Below are positions 26,616-34,861 of a DNA stretch of 64,000 bases, one piece after another; position 1 is the stretch's first letter, and each line of letters begins with the position of its first letter. This DNA comes from Streptomyces bathyalis (lineage in GTDB: Bacteria; Actinomycetota; Actinomycetes; Streptomycetales; Streptomycetaceae). The notes beneath the pieces were generated by a model. That model saw nothing but the letters and a program-made list of their open reading frames with translations. It was not told the origin of the DNA and did not search any database. The stretch is from assembly GCF_015910445.1 (NCBI RefSeq), contig NZ_CP048882.1:1426001-1490000 (forward strand), in the 5' to 3' direction. A program made the translations under genes and the position numbers.

Positions 26616-27452
26616 GTGAGGAGAGACCAGGACGGCGCTCGAAGAACGGTCTTCACGCCCATCGGGGCCCAGGCCCGCGTCGAGGCCGTCGTGCGGCGTC
26701 TCGGTGACGCGATAGAGCTCGGCCTGCTCGCAGACGGCGAGCAGCTGCCCGGCGAGTCCGAACTCGCCGCGCAGCTCGGCGTATCGACGGTCACCTTGCG
26801 CGAGGCCCTCGCGGCTCTGCGCCAGCGCGGCCTGGTCACCACACGGCGGGGGCGCGGCGGCGGCAGCTTCGTCACCACCCCCGAAGGCCCCGTCGAGGAA
26901 CGGCTGCTGGCACACCTGGGCAGCTGGAGCCTGGAGGAGCTTCGCGAACTCGGGGACTACTGGACGGCTGTCTCCGGCGCCGCGGCCCGCCTGGCCGCGG
27001 CGCGCACCGACCCGGACGACCTGCATCAACTGCACCGTTCCGTCGAGGAGTTGGAGGCCGCCCCCGACGCGCCCGCGCGCAGCCGCCTGCACGGCCGGTT
27101 CCACGTCGAGCTGGCGGCCGCCGCCCAGTCGGCACGGCTGACGAGGGAACTGGTGGGCGTCCACGCCGAGGCGGGCGCTCTCCTCTGCCTCGTCCTCGGC
27201 GAGGAAAGGCATCTCAAAGACGTCTGCGATCGTCACCGCGCCGTGATCTGTGCGGTGCAGGATGATGCGGCGGAGCAAGCAAGAGCCCTTGCCGAGGAGT
27301 GTGTTCAGGTCTCCATGGGGCGCCTGGTGGAACTCCGCCTCGGCACCCCCGGCCCGGCCGGCGGCCCGCACACCAAGGAGGGCAACCGTGGGCAGCAGTC
27401 CTCGTCCAAGTCACCGCCCCGGTCCCGCGAAGGGCGGAACACAGCTCGTTGA
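26616..27452 (+). CDS. GntR-family (FadR/FCD) transcriptional regulator
   Basis: A 278-residue regulator. The winged helix (about 15-80, ARVEAVVRRLGDAIELGLLA, GESELAAQLGVSTVTLREAL) is followed by an FCD ligand domain (about 100-245) whose metal-binding residues are partly visible (DRHRAVICAV). It is divergent from the Pot-type operon and probably controls it. The C-terminal ~65 bases overlap the Cache gene. GTG 26616 follows GGTGG; GTG 26607 is also possible. Confidence 0.88.
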   Translation: MRRDQDGARRTVFTPIGAQARVEAVVRRLGDAIELGLLADGEQLPGESELAAQLGVSTVTLREALAALRQRGLVTTRRGRGGGSFVTTPEGPVEERLLAHLGSWSLEELRELGDYWTAVSGAAARLAAARTDPDDLHQLHRSVEELEAAPDAPARSRLHGRFHVELAAAAQSARLTRELVGVHAEAGALLCLVLGEERHLKDVCDRHRAVICAVQDDAAEQARALAEECVQVSMGRLVELRLGTPGPAGGPHTKEGNRGQQSSSKSPPRSREGRNTAR

Positions 27453-28242
27453 CGACGCGGCGGCAGCAGTCGCGGCGGCGGGCGTCCGTGACGCGCTGGA
27501 GTGCGTCTTCGACGCCGTGACCGAGATCCGTGCGGACACCCTGGCGCTCCTCGCGGGCGCCTCGGCCGAGGACAGACAGCCCACCACCACCGACCTCGCC
27601 GGTCTGCGCCCAGGACTGAAGGAGCGGCTCGCCCGGCTCGCGCTGATGTCGGGCGCCGGATTCGTCGCGGCGCCGGGACTGCTCGCCGACGCCGAAGTCT
27701 GGCTGGAGTGGTGGCAGACGGGGCCGGGCGGCGAGGTGCGTCCGCTGCTGCTGGACCTCGATCCGCAGCACTCGGCGTACTCGGACTACACGCACTGGGA
27801 GTGGTACGCGCTGGCCCGGGACACGGGGCAGCGCGCTGTCGCCGGACCGTACGTGGACTATCTGTGCTCGGACGAGTACAGCCTGACGCTCTCGATGCCG
27901 GTGACCCTCGACGGCCGCTTCACCGGCGTCGCCGCGGCCGACGTCTACCTCCCGGACTTCGAGGCCGCCGTCATGCCCGTGCTGCAGCGGCTGCCGGGGC
28001 CGGCATGCCTGGTCAACTCCCGCGGCCGCGTTGCCGTCTCGACGTACGCGGACCATCTGGCCGGCTCCCTGCTCAAGGGGCCCGACTTCACGGCGGTTCC
28101 GGCGGCGCCCGCGGACGGCGGTGGTGCGGCCGGGGAGAGCGGCGGGCCGGGAACCGGCGAACCCGGCCCCCACGTGCAGGAGGGGCTGGCGCTCCGCGCC
28201 TGCGGCGACATTCCGCTCATCCTGGTGACCGGCGAGGACTGA
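27388..28242 (+). CDS. Cache-domain (PDC-like) soluble sensor protein
   Basis: A 284-residue protein with one Cache/PDC-type ligand-binding domain (about 85-215): WYALARDTGQRAVAGPYVDY, YSLTLSMPVTLDGRFTGVAA and ADVYLPDFEAAVMPVL are typical. There is no membrane helix or output domain, so it is a free-standing sensor or binding protein in the cytoplasm. GTG 27388 has AAGGAGG upstream and overlaps the GntR 3' end by 65 bases. The coupling suggests it senses or buffers the ligand of the GntR/Pot system; this is inference. Confidence 0.82.
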   Translation: MGSSPRPSHRPGPAKGGTQLVDDAAAAVAAAGVRDALECVFDAVTEIRADTLALLAGASAEDRQPTTTDLAGLRPGLKERLARLALMSGAGFVAAPGLLADAEVWLEWWQTGPGGEVRPLLLDLDPQHSAYSDYTHWEWYALARDTGQRAVAGPYVDYLCSDEYSLTLSMPVTLDGRFTGVAAADVYLPDFEAAVMPVLQRLPGPACLVNSRGRVAVSTYADHLAGSLLKGPDFTAVPAAPADGGGAAGESGGPGTGEPGPHVQEGLALRACGDIPLILVTGED

Positions 28243-28299
28243 CACCCCGCGCCACGCCTCCCCGCCCGGCACGCGCACCGGCTGCCCGCCCTCACCGCC

Positions 28300-28325
28300 G
28301 GCACTTCGGCGCCCGCCGAAGTGCC
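28300..28325. terminator. Perfect 12-base-arm hairpin between Cache and ArsR genes
   Basis: GGCACTTCGGCG (28300-28311) and CGCCGAAGTGCC (28314-28325) are separated by CC. It lies 58 bases after the Cache stop and 20 bases before the ArsR start. It is either the terminator of the first or the operator of the second. Confidence 0.55.
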
Positions 28326-28344
28326 GCGGGAGCATCATGCCCGT

Positions 28345-29073
28345 ATGGAGCCGAAGACCCAACCGTCGAGACCCGACCGGAGCGGGCAGCAGCTCGCCGA
28401 GCTGGCCGGGCTGCTCGCCGACCGCACGCGTGCCACCGTCTGCCTGACGCTGCAGGACGGGCGCGCATGGACGGCGGGCGAGCTGGCGAAGGCCGCCGGG
28501 GTGACGGCGGCGACGGTGAGCGGGCATCTGGACAAGCTCGTCGCGGGCGGCCTGCTGGAGGAGGTGCGTCAGGGGCGCCACCGCTACGTCCACATCGCCG
28601 GTCCGCAGATCTCTCAGCTCATCGAGGATCTGGCGGCCCACGCCGGGCCACCTCCCGCCCCGAGGGGCCTGCGTGCCACGTCGGCAGGTGCGGCGATGGC
28701 ACGGGCCCGCACGTGCTACGACCACCTGGCGGGCGCCCTCGGTGTGGGTGTCACCGACGCGCTGCTGGAGCGGGGGCTGCTGCAGCAGTCGACGGGATTC
28801 TCCGTGACGGACAAGGGGCTCGCGTGGTTCGGCGAGCTGGGCATCGACCTGGCTCCGCGCTCCGGCAGCCGCCGCCCGATGGCACGCTGCTGCCTCGACT
28901 GGACGGAACGCCGGCCGCATCTGGCGGGACGCGCGGGCGCCGCCCTGTGCTCGCATGCGCTGGAGGAGGGCTGGTGCGAACGCATCGGCAGCCAGCGGGC
29001 GTTGAGGGTGACGCGCAAGGGCAGGGACGCGTTCGGGGAGCTGATCGGCATGCGCGTGGAGGCGGCGGCGTGA
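28345..29073 (+). CDS. ArsR-like winged-helix regulator
   Basis: A 242-residue regulator. Residues about 10-90 form an ArsR-type winged helix (LLADRTRATVCLTLQDGRAW, ELAKAAGVTAATVSGHLDKL). The C-terminal part contains a Cys-containing region (ARCCLDWTERRPHLAGRAGA) and resembles streptomycete ArsR proteins with an extra helical domain. The stop overlaps the next gene's GTG by four bases, so the two are co-translated. The start is uncertain, because ATG 28345 lacks a good ribosome-binding site. Confidence 0.85.
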   Translation: MEPKTQPSRPDRSGQQLAELAGLLADRTRATVCLTLQDGRAWTAGELAKAAGVTAATVSGHLDKLVAGGLLEEVRQGRHRYVHIAGPQISQLIEDLAAHAGPPPAPRGLRATSAGAAMARARTCYDHLAGALGVGVTDALLERGLLQQSTGFSVTDKGLAWFGELGIDLAPRSGSRRPMARCCLDWTERRPHLAGRAGAALCSHALEEGWCERIGSQRALRVTRKGRDAFGELIGMRVEAAA

Positions 29074-29888
29074 GCACACACGAGACGCATGGGACCTTCC
29101 GCGACCTGCACCACGGCGAGCGCCCTCTGCTGCTGCCCAACGCATGGGACCACGCCTCGGCCGCAGCGCTGTACCGGTCCGGCTTCCCGGCGGTAGGGAC
29201 GACGAGCCTCGGCGTCGCGGCGGCCGCGGGGCTGTCCGACGGGAGCGGTGCCGCACGGGCGCAGACGCTGGCCCTGGGGCGGGGGCTGGCGCGTCTGCCG
29301 GTGCCGGTGAGCGTCGACATCGAGGGTGGATTCAGCGATGATCCGGACGAAGTCGCAGTGCTGGGAGCGGAGTTGGCGCGAACGGGCGTGGCCGGCGTGA
29401 ACGTGGAGGACGGCCTGCCCGACGGCACGCTCGCCGATCCGGCACGTCATGCGGCGAAGGTGTCGGCACTCAAGGAGGCCGCGCCGGGCCTCTTCGTCAA
29501 CGCACGCACCGACACGCACTGGCTGGGCACCGACGCCACGCTCGAAGGGGCGCTGCGCAGGTGCGCCAGGTACGTCGAGGCGGGGGCGGACGGGGTGTTC
29601 GTGCCCGGGCTGGTACGGAGCGGTGAAATCGCCTCTCTCGTCGCGGAGTTGGGGACGACGCCGCTGAACGTGCTCTACTCCCCCGCCCATCTGCGCCGCG
29701 ACGAGCTCGCGCGGGCCGGTGTCCGCCGCATCAGCCTCGGCTCGCTGCTCTTCCGCGCGGCGCTGCAGCGGGCGACCGACCTGGCCGCATCGATCGCGGC
29801 CCCGGAACGCGGCCCCGAGGCTTCGTCACCGATGCCCGGCTACGCCGAAGTGGAGGCTCTGCACGCCGACTTCGGGCCGCAGCCGTAG
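29070..29888 (+). CDS. Isocitrate lyase/phosphoenolpyruvate mutase-superfamily enzyme
   Basis: A 272-residue alpha/beta barrel. LLPNAWDHASAAALYRSGF, GTTSLGVAAAAGLSDG, PVSVDIEGGFSDDPDEV and GVNVEDGLPDG are the superfamily's metal/phosphonate-binding segments, and FVNARTDTHW follows. The usual KKCGH motif of isocitrate lyase is absent, so the reaction is likely C-C or C-P lyase/mutase chemistry on a 2-oxo acid; the substrate is unknown. The GTG start overlaps the ArsR stop (GTGA), suggesting local control. Confidence 0.85.
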   Translation: MSTHETHGTFRDLHHGERPLLLPNAWDHASAAALYRSGFPAVGTTSLGVAAAAGLSDGSGAARAQTLALGRGLARLPVPVSVDIEGGFSDDPDEVAVLGAELARTGVAGVNVEDGLPDGTLADPARHAAKVSALKEAAPGLFVNARTDTHWLGTDATLEGALRRCARYVEAGADGVFVPGLVRSGEIASLVAELGTTPLNVLYSPAHLRRDELARAGVRRISLGSLLFRAALQRATDLAASIAAPERGPEASSPMPGYAEVEALHADFGPQP

Positions 29889-29910
29889 GTGCAGGGGTCC
29901 CACTCAGGGC

Positions 29911-30384
29911 TCAGATCTCCGCACCGTCCGCTTCGTACGCCGCCAGCGCGGCCTGACGGCAGGCGAACAGGGAACGGAGCGCTGCCTCAGCGGCATCGGA
30001 GTCGAACTCCCCGTCCTGGGCCTGACGCGTCAGCAGGATGCGGGCCTCCGATTCCATCGCCGCCCACGCGTGCCGCGCGCGCTTGTTGGCGGCGATCCGC
30101 ACGCTGCTGCGCAGGAACCCCGCGCCCGACGCGAACCCCGCGGCCAGCAACGCCAGCACCGCGGCGGGCACTCGGGCGTTCTCCGTCGCCAGCCCGGCCG
30201 CTCCGGACACTCCGGCGAGGAGAGCGGCCGGGAAGCCCAAGGCGACATCGATGTAGGCCCAAAGCTGCACTCTGCGATGGGCGATGCGCACGCGGCCCGC
30301 CGCTTCCCAGCGCAGCGTCTCGACCTCGGTGCGGAAGCGGGCCGCCAGCGTCAGCGAACGATCGCCGTCGTCGTCGGTATCCAT
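29911..30384 (-). CDS. Small two-helix membrane protein, possibly SLATT-like
   Basis: A 157-residue protein with a soluble helical start, two hydrophobic segments (about 47-68 and 72-92), then a charged helical tail (RSSVRIAANKRARHAWAAME). The order, size and charged flanks resemble SLATT-domain proteins, which are proposed pore-forming effectors in nucleotide-signal defence systems. No nucleotidyltransferase or other partner gene lies beside it, so the assignment is tentative. Start uncertain (ATG 30384, weak ribosome-binding site; GTG 30405 possible). Confidence 0.65.
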   Translation of the reverse strand: MDTDDDGDRSLTLAARFRTEVETLRWEAAGRVRIAHRRVQLWAYIDVALGFPAALLAGVSGAAGLATENARVPAAVLALLAAGFASGAGFLRSSVRIAANKRARHAWAAMESEARILLTRQAQDGEFDSDAAEAALRSLFACRQAALAAYEADGAEI

Positions 30385-30520
30385 GCCGTTTCGAGAAGCG
30401 ACCACGCGAGAAGCGTCGCAGAACAGGGCTGACTACGGGGGGAGTTGGCGGAATCACGCCCCGCGCCCGCCCGCCGAACGTGCGTCGCGTGTCGTGCTCC
30501 CACGCGCTCCACCGCGCCCA

Positions 30521-30600
30521 CCTCAGGCCAGTGCCCGGGCCAGGATCCGGGCCGTGCCCGCCTCAGGCCAGTGCCCGGGCCAGGATCCGGGCCGTGCCCG
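30521..30600. repeat. Perfect 40-base tandem duplication at the 3' end of the beta-lactamase gene
   Basis: 30521-30560 and 30561-30600 are identical. The unit starts CCTCAGGCCAGTGCCC and ends CCGTGCCCG. The inner copy encodes the last 12-13 codons of the beta-lactamase including its stop; the outer copy repeats them beyond the stop and is not translated in that gene. It looks like a recent slip duplication. Confidence 0.93.
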
Positions 30601-31492
30601 CGATCAGCGAGTGGTCCGGCTCGGCGTCGGCGGACTTCCTCGTGGTGAGGACGGACAGAACGATCGGCACCTGGTCGCCGACCGTCCAGGCGACGCCCAC
30701 GTCGTTGTCGGTTCCGTAGTCGCCGCCACCGGTCCGCTCCCCCAGGGTCCAGCCCTCGGGGATTCCGGCGCGCAGCGCCTCGTCCCCCGTGGTGTTGCCC
30801 TTGAGCCAGTCGGTCAGCTGCAGGCGCTCGGGCCGCCCGAGGACGTCGCCGAGCGTCAGGTGCATGTAGGTCCGCCCGACGGCCCGCGGCGAGGTGGTGT
30901 CCTTCACGTTCCCGGGCTCCGCGGAGTTCAGCTCCGGCTCCCACCGGTCGAGGCGTGTCACCTCGTCCCCGACGGAACGGCAGAAGCGTGTCACCGCGGC
31001 GGGGCCGCCGAGTTCGCGCAGGAGGAGGTTCGCCGCGGTGTTGTCGCTGTAGCGCAGCGTGGCGTCACAGAGCTGCCGGACGGTCATTCCGTCGGCGAGG
31101 TTGCCGCGGGTGCCGGTGACCGGCGAGTGGTCCTCCAGGTCGGACCGGGAGTAGCGGACGCGCTCGGCGAGACGGTCGCTCCCGTCGCGGTCGCGGTCCT
31201 TCAGCAGCGCCGCCACCGCGAGGGGCTTCCACGTCGAGCACATGGGGAAACGATCGTCCGCGCGGTGCGCGACCGTCCTCCCCGTCCTGGTGTTGTGTGC
31301 GAACACCCCCAGGCGTGCGTCGTGTTCACGCTCCAGCTTCTTCAGCCGGCCCGTGACCGCGGCGTCGTGCGACCCGGGCGCGGAGGGAGCCGCGGGCTTG
31401 TCGCCCGCCGAGGATGTGCAGGCTGCCAGCACACTCCCGGCGCCGGCGGCGAGCAGCGTGCGACGGGCGGGACGGGAAGCGAACACGCTCAA
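30563..31492 (-). CDS. Class A beta-lactamase, Tat-type lipoprotein
   Basis: A 309-residue serine beta-lactamase. The signal has a twin-arginine-like RPARRTLLAAGAG and lipobox LAAC (Cys25). The catalytic motifs are STWK (86-89), YSDN, EPELN (the general-base Glu and LN pair) and RTGGG in place of the usual KTG. The fold and length match streptomycete class A enzymes. I choose the TTG at 31492, because AAAGAGG sits seven bases before it and the signal peptide begins at once; a longer frame starts at 31543. It would hydrolyse beta-lactams outside the membrane; the spectrum cannot be told. Confidence 0.92.
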   Translation of the reverse strand: MSVFASRPARRTLLAAGAGSVLAACTSSAGDKPAAPSAPGSHDAAVTGRLKKLEREHDARLGVFAHNTRTGRTVAHRADDRFPMCSTWKPLAVAALLKDRDRDGSDRLAERVRYSRSDLEDHSPVTGTRGNLADGMTVRQLCDATLRYSDNTAANLLLRELGGPAAVTRFCRSVGDEVTRLDRWEPELNSAEPGNVKDTTSPRAVGRTYMHLTLGDVLGRPERLQLTDWLKGNTTGDEALRAGIPEGWTLGERTGGGDYGTDNDVGVAWTVGDQVPIVLSVLTTRKSADAEPDHSLIAGTARILARALA

Positions 31493-31966
31493 CTCGACGC
31501 CTCTTTCACTGTGTTCGGACTCCATAACAGTGAAACAAGACATCCTGGGCGCCCCGGCCGGTTCCGGCCACGATCACCGGGAGCCGGTGTGCACCGCGAG
31601 TCCTTGCGTGCGTCCCACAACGGCGGGAAAACTCCCGACGCCAGGACGTCGAACCCGCGGAGTTCGACCGGGGCCCGCCTGCGGGACAGCGGCGTGAACA
31701 ACGCTCCAGGTCAATACAGTTGCCGGCGCGTTGCAACTTCGTGCAGCTGTTGGCTGCGCGCGCGGCGGTGCGCTCCCAGATCGATCGGCGGTTCGGACTC
31801 CACGCGACCGCATTGCTTCACGTATTCCACGCGCGCTGTTCCTTGCATTATTCAGCCCTGCAGCAGAGGGCCTCCGACCCGCTTTGAACGAAACACCGCC
31901 GTCACAATTGATACTCGTCCTGGCATTCCTTGACGTCGCACTCGGACACCTGCTTTGATCGATGTC
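31493..31966. other. 474 bases between divergent genes; promoter of the sulfur operon
   Basis: No convincing gene; the plus frame around 31731-31958 lacks a start and codon bias. TTGACG (31930-31935), 18 bases and TTTGAT (31954-31959) just before the leader-peptide ATG are a plausible promoter for the sfn operon. GC content falls towards this point, as expected for a promoter region. Confidence 0.5.
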
Positions 31967-32056
31967 ATGACGAAGCAGAACGGACTTACGCGTCGGCGCC
32001 ACGTCGATCTGGCGCGTGTCTTCAGCGCTGCATGTCGTCCCGCGGCCTTCGCCTGA
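31967..32056 (+). CDS. Cys-containing leader peptide of the sulfur operon
   Basis: A 29-residue open frame (ATG 31967 to TGA 32056) with the pattern RRRHVDLARVFSAACRP. Short peptides with HVDL.R..S..CR are found in streptomycetes upstream of sulfate, cysteine and sulfonate genes, and are thought to act in translation-dependent attenuation: slow decoding of the Cys codon when cysteine is scarce would change the downstream RNA fold. The codon for Cys (TGT) is the 23rd of 30, near the end. No ribosome-binding site precedes it, and it may be read leaderless from the nearby promoter. The operon it precedes encodes sulfur-scavenging enzymes, which fits. Confidence 0.75.
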   Translation: MTKQNGLTRRRHVDLARVFSAACRPAAFA

Positions 32057-32362
32057 CCTGCACTGAAGCCTGACTGAAGCCGTCCTCGGCGGCCCTGCGG
32101 CCCGACCTCGTCGCGCGCCCTTGAACGCCGTCGCACCTTTTCGCGGCTCATTTCATGAACGGCGCATTGCAGGTTTGCGAAATCCTGGCGGATCAATCCA
32201 CCTGCTCGCCCGCGGAGTATTCCTGCGTGCTTGTGCCTGCATTTTCACTGTTCCACGATTCCGCCCCTCATTCGATCCCGACGGCTGTACGTCGTCCTGC
32301 CATTTTCCGGCCGGACCGCACGGCCACCGGGCCGCACCCCTCCGCTTCCAAGGGAGTTACTC
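32057..32362. other. 306-base 5' leader between leader peptide and SfnG, possible attenuator
   Basis: No gene. The stretch starts with two near-identical pieces (CACTGAAGCCTGACTGAAGCC) and contains the pairing segments GGCCCTGCGGCC at about 32090, followed at a distance by AT-rich segments. RNA folding and antiterminator alternatives should lie here, but I cannot fold it. Confidence 0.4.
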
Positions 32363-33508
32363 ATGTCCGTCCCGTCCACCTCCGAGCCCGCGCGCTTCGC
32401 GTACTGGGTGCCCAACGTCAGCGGTGGCCTGGTCACCAGCAAGGTCGAGCAGCGCACCGACTGGAGTTACGACTACAACCGCGAGCTGGCCGTCCTCGCG
32501 GAGAACAACGGTTTCGACTACGCGCTGAGCCAGGTCCGGTACATGGCCAGCTACGGCGCCGAGTACCAGCACGAGTCGACGAGCTTCAGCCTCGCCCTCC
32601 TGCTGGCCACCGAGCGCCTCAAGGTCATCGCCGCGGTACACCCCGGCCTGTGGCATCCGGGCGTCCTGGCCAAACTGGGCGCCACAGCGGACCAGTTGTC
32701 AGGCGGCCGGTTCGCCGTGAATGTCGTCAGCGGATGGTTCAAGGGTGAGTTCACGGCGCTGGGTGAGCCGTGGTTGGAGCACGACGAGCGCTACCGCCGC
32801 TCGGAGGAGTTCATCCGCACACTGCGCACCATCTGGACCGAGGACCACGCCGAACTCGCCGGTGACTTCTACCGGATCAGGGACTTCTCCCTGAAGCCGA
32901 AGCCGCTCAACAGCAGCGAACGTCCGCATCCGGAGATCTTCCAGGGCGGCAACTCCACCGCGGCACGCCAGATGGCGGGCCGCGTGTCCGACTGGTACTT
33001 CAGCAACGGCAAGGACTTCGACGGCGTCACCGAGCAGCTCCGGGACGTAGCCGCGTCGGCCGCGGCGGCCGGACGTCCAGCTCCGCGCTTCGGCCTCAAC
33101 GGCTTCCTCATCGCCCGCGACACCGAAGCCGAGGCCCGCGAAGTGCTGCGGGAGATCGTCGCCAAAGCGGACGCCGACGCGGTCCGCGGCTTCGAGTCCG
33201 CCGTAACGCAGGCAGGGAAATCCACGTCCGACGGCAAGGGCATGTGGCAGGACTCCTCCTTCGAGGACCTGGTCCAGTACAACGACGGGTTCCGCACAGG
33301 CCTGATCGGCACTCCGGAACAGATCGCGGAGAGGATCGTCGAGTACAAGCGCCTCGGAGTCGACCTCTTCCTCCTCGGCTTCCTGCACTACCTGGAGGAC
33401 GTCGAGTACTTCGGCAAGCGTGTACTGCCGCTGGTGCGCGAACTGGAAGCCGAACTGCCCGACGACACACCACATCACCGAGCGGACATCGCCGCCGTAC
33501 GTGCCTGA
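32363..33508 (+). CDS. sfnG: Dimethylsulfone monooxygenase-type flavin-dependent enzyme (SfnG)
   Basis: A 381-residue luciferase-like monooxygenase resembling SfnG and SsuD. It would use FMNH2 and O2 to cleave dimethylsulfone, or a related sulfone/sulfonate, to methanesulfinate or sulfite. FAYWVPNVSGGLVTSKV, HPGLWHPGVLAKLGATADQ and VVSGWFKGEFTALGEPW are family hallmarks. It heads the structural genes; ATG 32363 has AAGGGAG seven bases upstream. A reductase supplying FMNH2 and two SfnB-type genes follow, so the operon is complete for sulfur release. SsuD activity on alkanesulfonates is an alternative. Confidence 0.9.
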   Translation: MSVPSTSEPARFAYWVPNVSGGLVTSKVEQRTDWSYDYNRELAVLAENNGFDYALSQVRYMASYGAEYQHESTSFSLALLLATERLKVIAAVHPGLWHPGVLAKLGATADQLSGGRFAVNVVSGWFKGEFTALGEPWLEHDERYRRSEEFIRTLRTIWTEDHAELAGDFYRIRDFSLKPKPLNSSERPHPEIFQGGNSTAARQMAGRVSDWYFSNGKDFDGVTEQLRDVAASAAAAGRPAPRFGLNGFLIARDTEAEAREVLREIVAKADADAVRGFESAVTQAGKSTSDGKGMWQDSSFEDLVQYNDGFRTGLIGTPEQIAERIVEYKRLGVDLFLLGFLHYLEDVEYFGKRVLPLVRELEAELPDDTPHHRADIAAVRA

Positions 33509-33559
33509 CGCCCACACCGCGGCGCTCCACACTCGCGATGACCCCGAAGGAGAACGGAC

Positions 33560-34777
33560 TTGACCACCATCGCACCCATCGAATGGACCAACCGTCCCAC
33601 CCCCGGCAGCCCCCAGGAGTGGATCGACCGGGCAGCCGAAGTGTCCGCCGTACTGGCCGCCGACGCCGCAGCACGTGACCGAGCAGGCACCACCCCGTAC
33701 GCCGAAGTGGCCCTGCTCAAGGACTCCGGCCTGGTCACCCTGCTCGGCCCCGCTGAACACGGCGGCGGAGGCCAAGACTGGCCGACCGCCTACCGCGTGA
33801 TCCGTGAAGTCGCCAAGGCGGACGGATCGATCGGACAACTGCTGGGCTACCACTACCTGTGGAACTGGGCCGCCAGGCTCGTCGGCACCCGTGAACAGTG
33901 GGAACAAGTCGAGGCCGAAGCAGCCCGGCAGCGCTGGTTCTTCGGCGGCGCGGTCAATCCACGCGACAAGGACGTCGTCGTGCAGGAAGACGGCGACGAC
34001 CTCGTCTTCACCGGCCGGAAATCGTTCTCCACCGGCAGCAAGGTCTCGGACGTGACCGTGCTGGAAGGCGTCTTCGAGGGCACCGAGGACCACGTCTTCG
34101 CGATCGTTCCCTCCGACAGCGACGGGCTCACCTTCCACGACGACTGGGACAACATCGGCCAGCGGCTCACCGAGAGCGGCAGCGTCACCCTCGACGGTGT
34201 CCGCACACCCTGGGCGTCGGCTGCAGGTTACGTGGACAAGACCTTCCAGCCGCGCGTCTACAACACCCTCAACGTCCCCACCATCCAGCTCGTCTTCACA
34301 CACTTCTACCTCGGCATCGCGGCCGGCGCCCTGGAGACCGCGAACACCTACACCCGAGCCAAGTCCCGCCCATGGCTGCACGGCGGATACGACAGCGCCG
34401 TCGACGAGCCGTACGTCATCGACGCATACGGGGACCTGACCGCGAAGTTGTGGGCCGTCGAGGCGTTCGCCGACCAGGTGGCCCAAGAGGGCCAACCGCT
34501 CCACGACGAGCCCGACTCAGTGACAGAGCAGGACCGCGGCGAATTCGAGGTACGGGTCGCCGCGGTGAAGGCCCGCGCCACGGAAGTGGCACTCGAGACA
34601 GCCCAAAGGATCTTCGAAGTGACCGGCGCCAGGTCGACCGCCTCTCCCGAGGGGCTCGACCGCTTCTGGCGGAACATCCGCACCCACACCCTGCACGACC
34701 CCGTCGCCTACAAGCGACGCGAAGTGGGCCGCTTCGTCCTCACCGGCGAACTCCCCCAACCCACCTGGTACTCGTGA
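33560..34777 (+). CDS. sfnB: SfnB-family acyl-CoA dehydrogenase-like flavoprotein (first)
   Basis: A 405-residue flavin monooxygenase-like protein of the acyl-CoA dehydrogenase fold, close to DszC/SfnB. VTLLGPAEHGGGGQDWPTAY, GGAVNPRDKDVVV and FTGRKSFSTGSKVSD are typical of the DszC/SfnB branch, as is HDDWDNIGQRLTESGSV. It would oxidise an organosulfur compound using FMNH2 and O2. TTG 33560 follows AAGGAG by seven bases. Its C-terminus TLHDPVAYKRREVGRFVLTG is shared with the second SfnB gene at 35.4 kb. Confidence 0.87.
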   Translation: MTTIAPIEWTNRPTPGSPQEWIDRAAEVSAVLAADAAARDRAGTTPYAEVALLKDSGLVTLLGPAEHGGGGQDWPTAYRVIREVAKADGSIGQLLGYHYLWNWAARLVGTREQWEQVEAEAARQRWFFGGAVNPRDKDVVVQEDGDDLVFTGRKSFSTGSKVSDVTVLEGVFEGTEDHVFAIVPSDSDGLTFHDDWDNIGQRLTESGSVTLDGVRTPWASAAGYVDKTFQPRVYNTLNVPTIQLVFTHFYLGIAAGALETANTYTRAKSRPWLHGGYDSAVDEPYVIDAYGDLTAKLWAVEAFADQVAQEGQPLHDEPDSVTEQDRGEFEVRVAAVKARATEVALETAQRIFEVTGARSTASPEGLDRFWRNIRTHTLHDPVAYKRREVGRFVLTGELPQPTWYS

Positions 34778-34861
34778 GCACCCGCGGGCCGGCGTGCGCC
34801 GCCGGCCCGCCCCGTGCCACCGCCTCTCCCCGACCGCCACACACCCACGAGGTGATCCGCC

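Noticed and set aside
27501..29888. A 795-codon plus-strand frame covering Cache, ArsR and the lyase genes
   Set aside because: It fuses out-of-frame readings of the first two genes to the real frame of the isocitrate lyase-like enzyme; only the last 272 codons are genuine.
31731..31958. 75-codon plus frame upstream of the leader peptide
   Set aside because: No proper start signal and lower GC bias at third positions; it overlaps the likely promoter of the sulfur operon.
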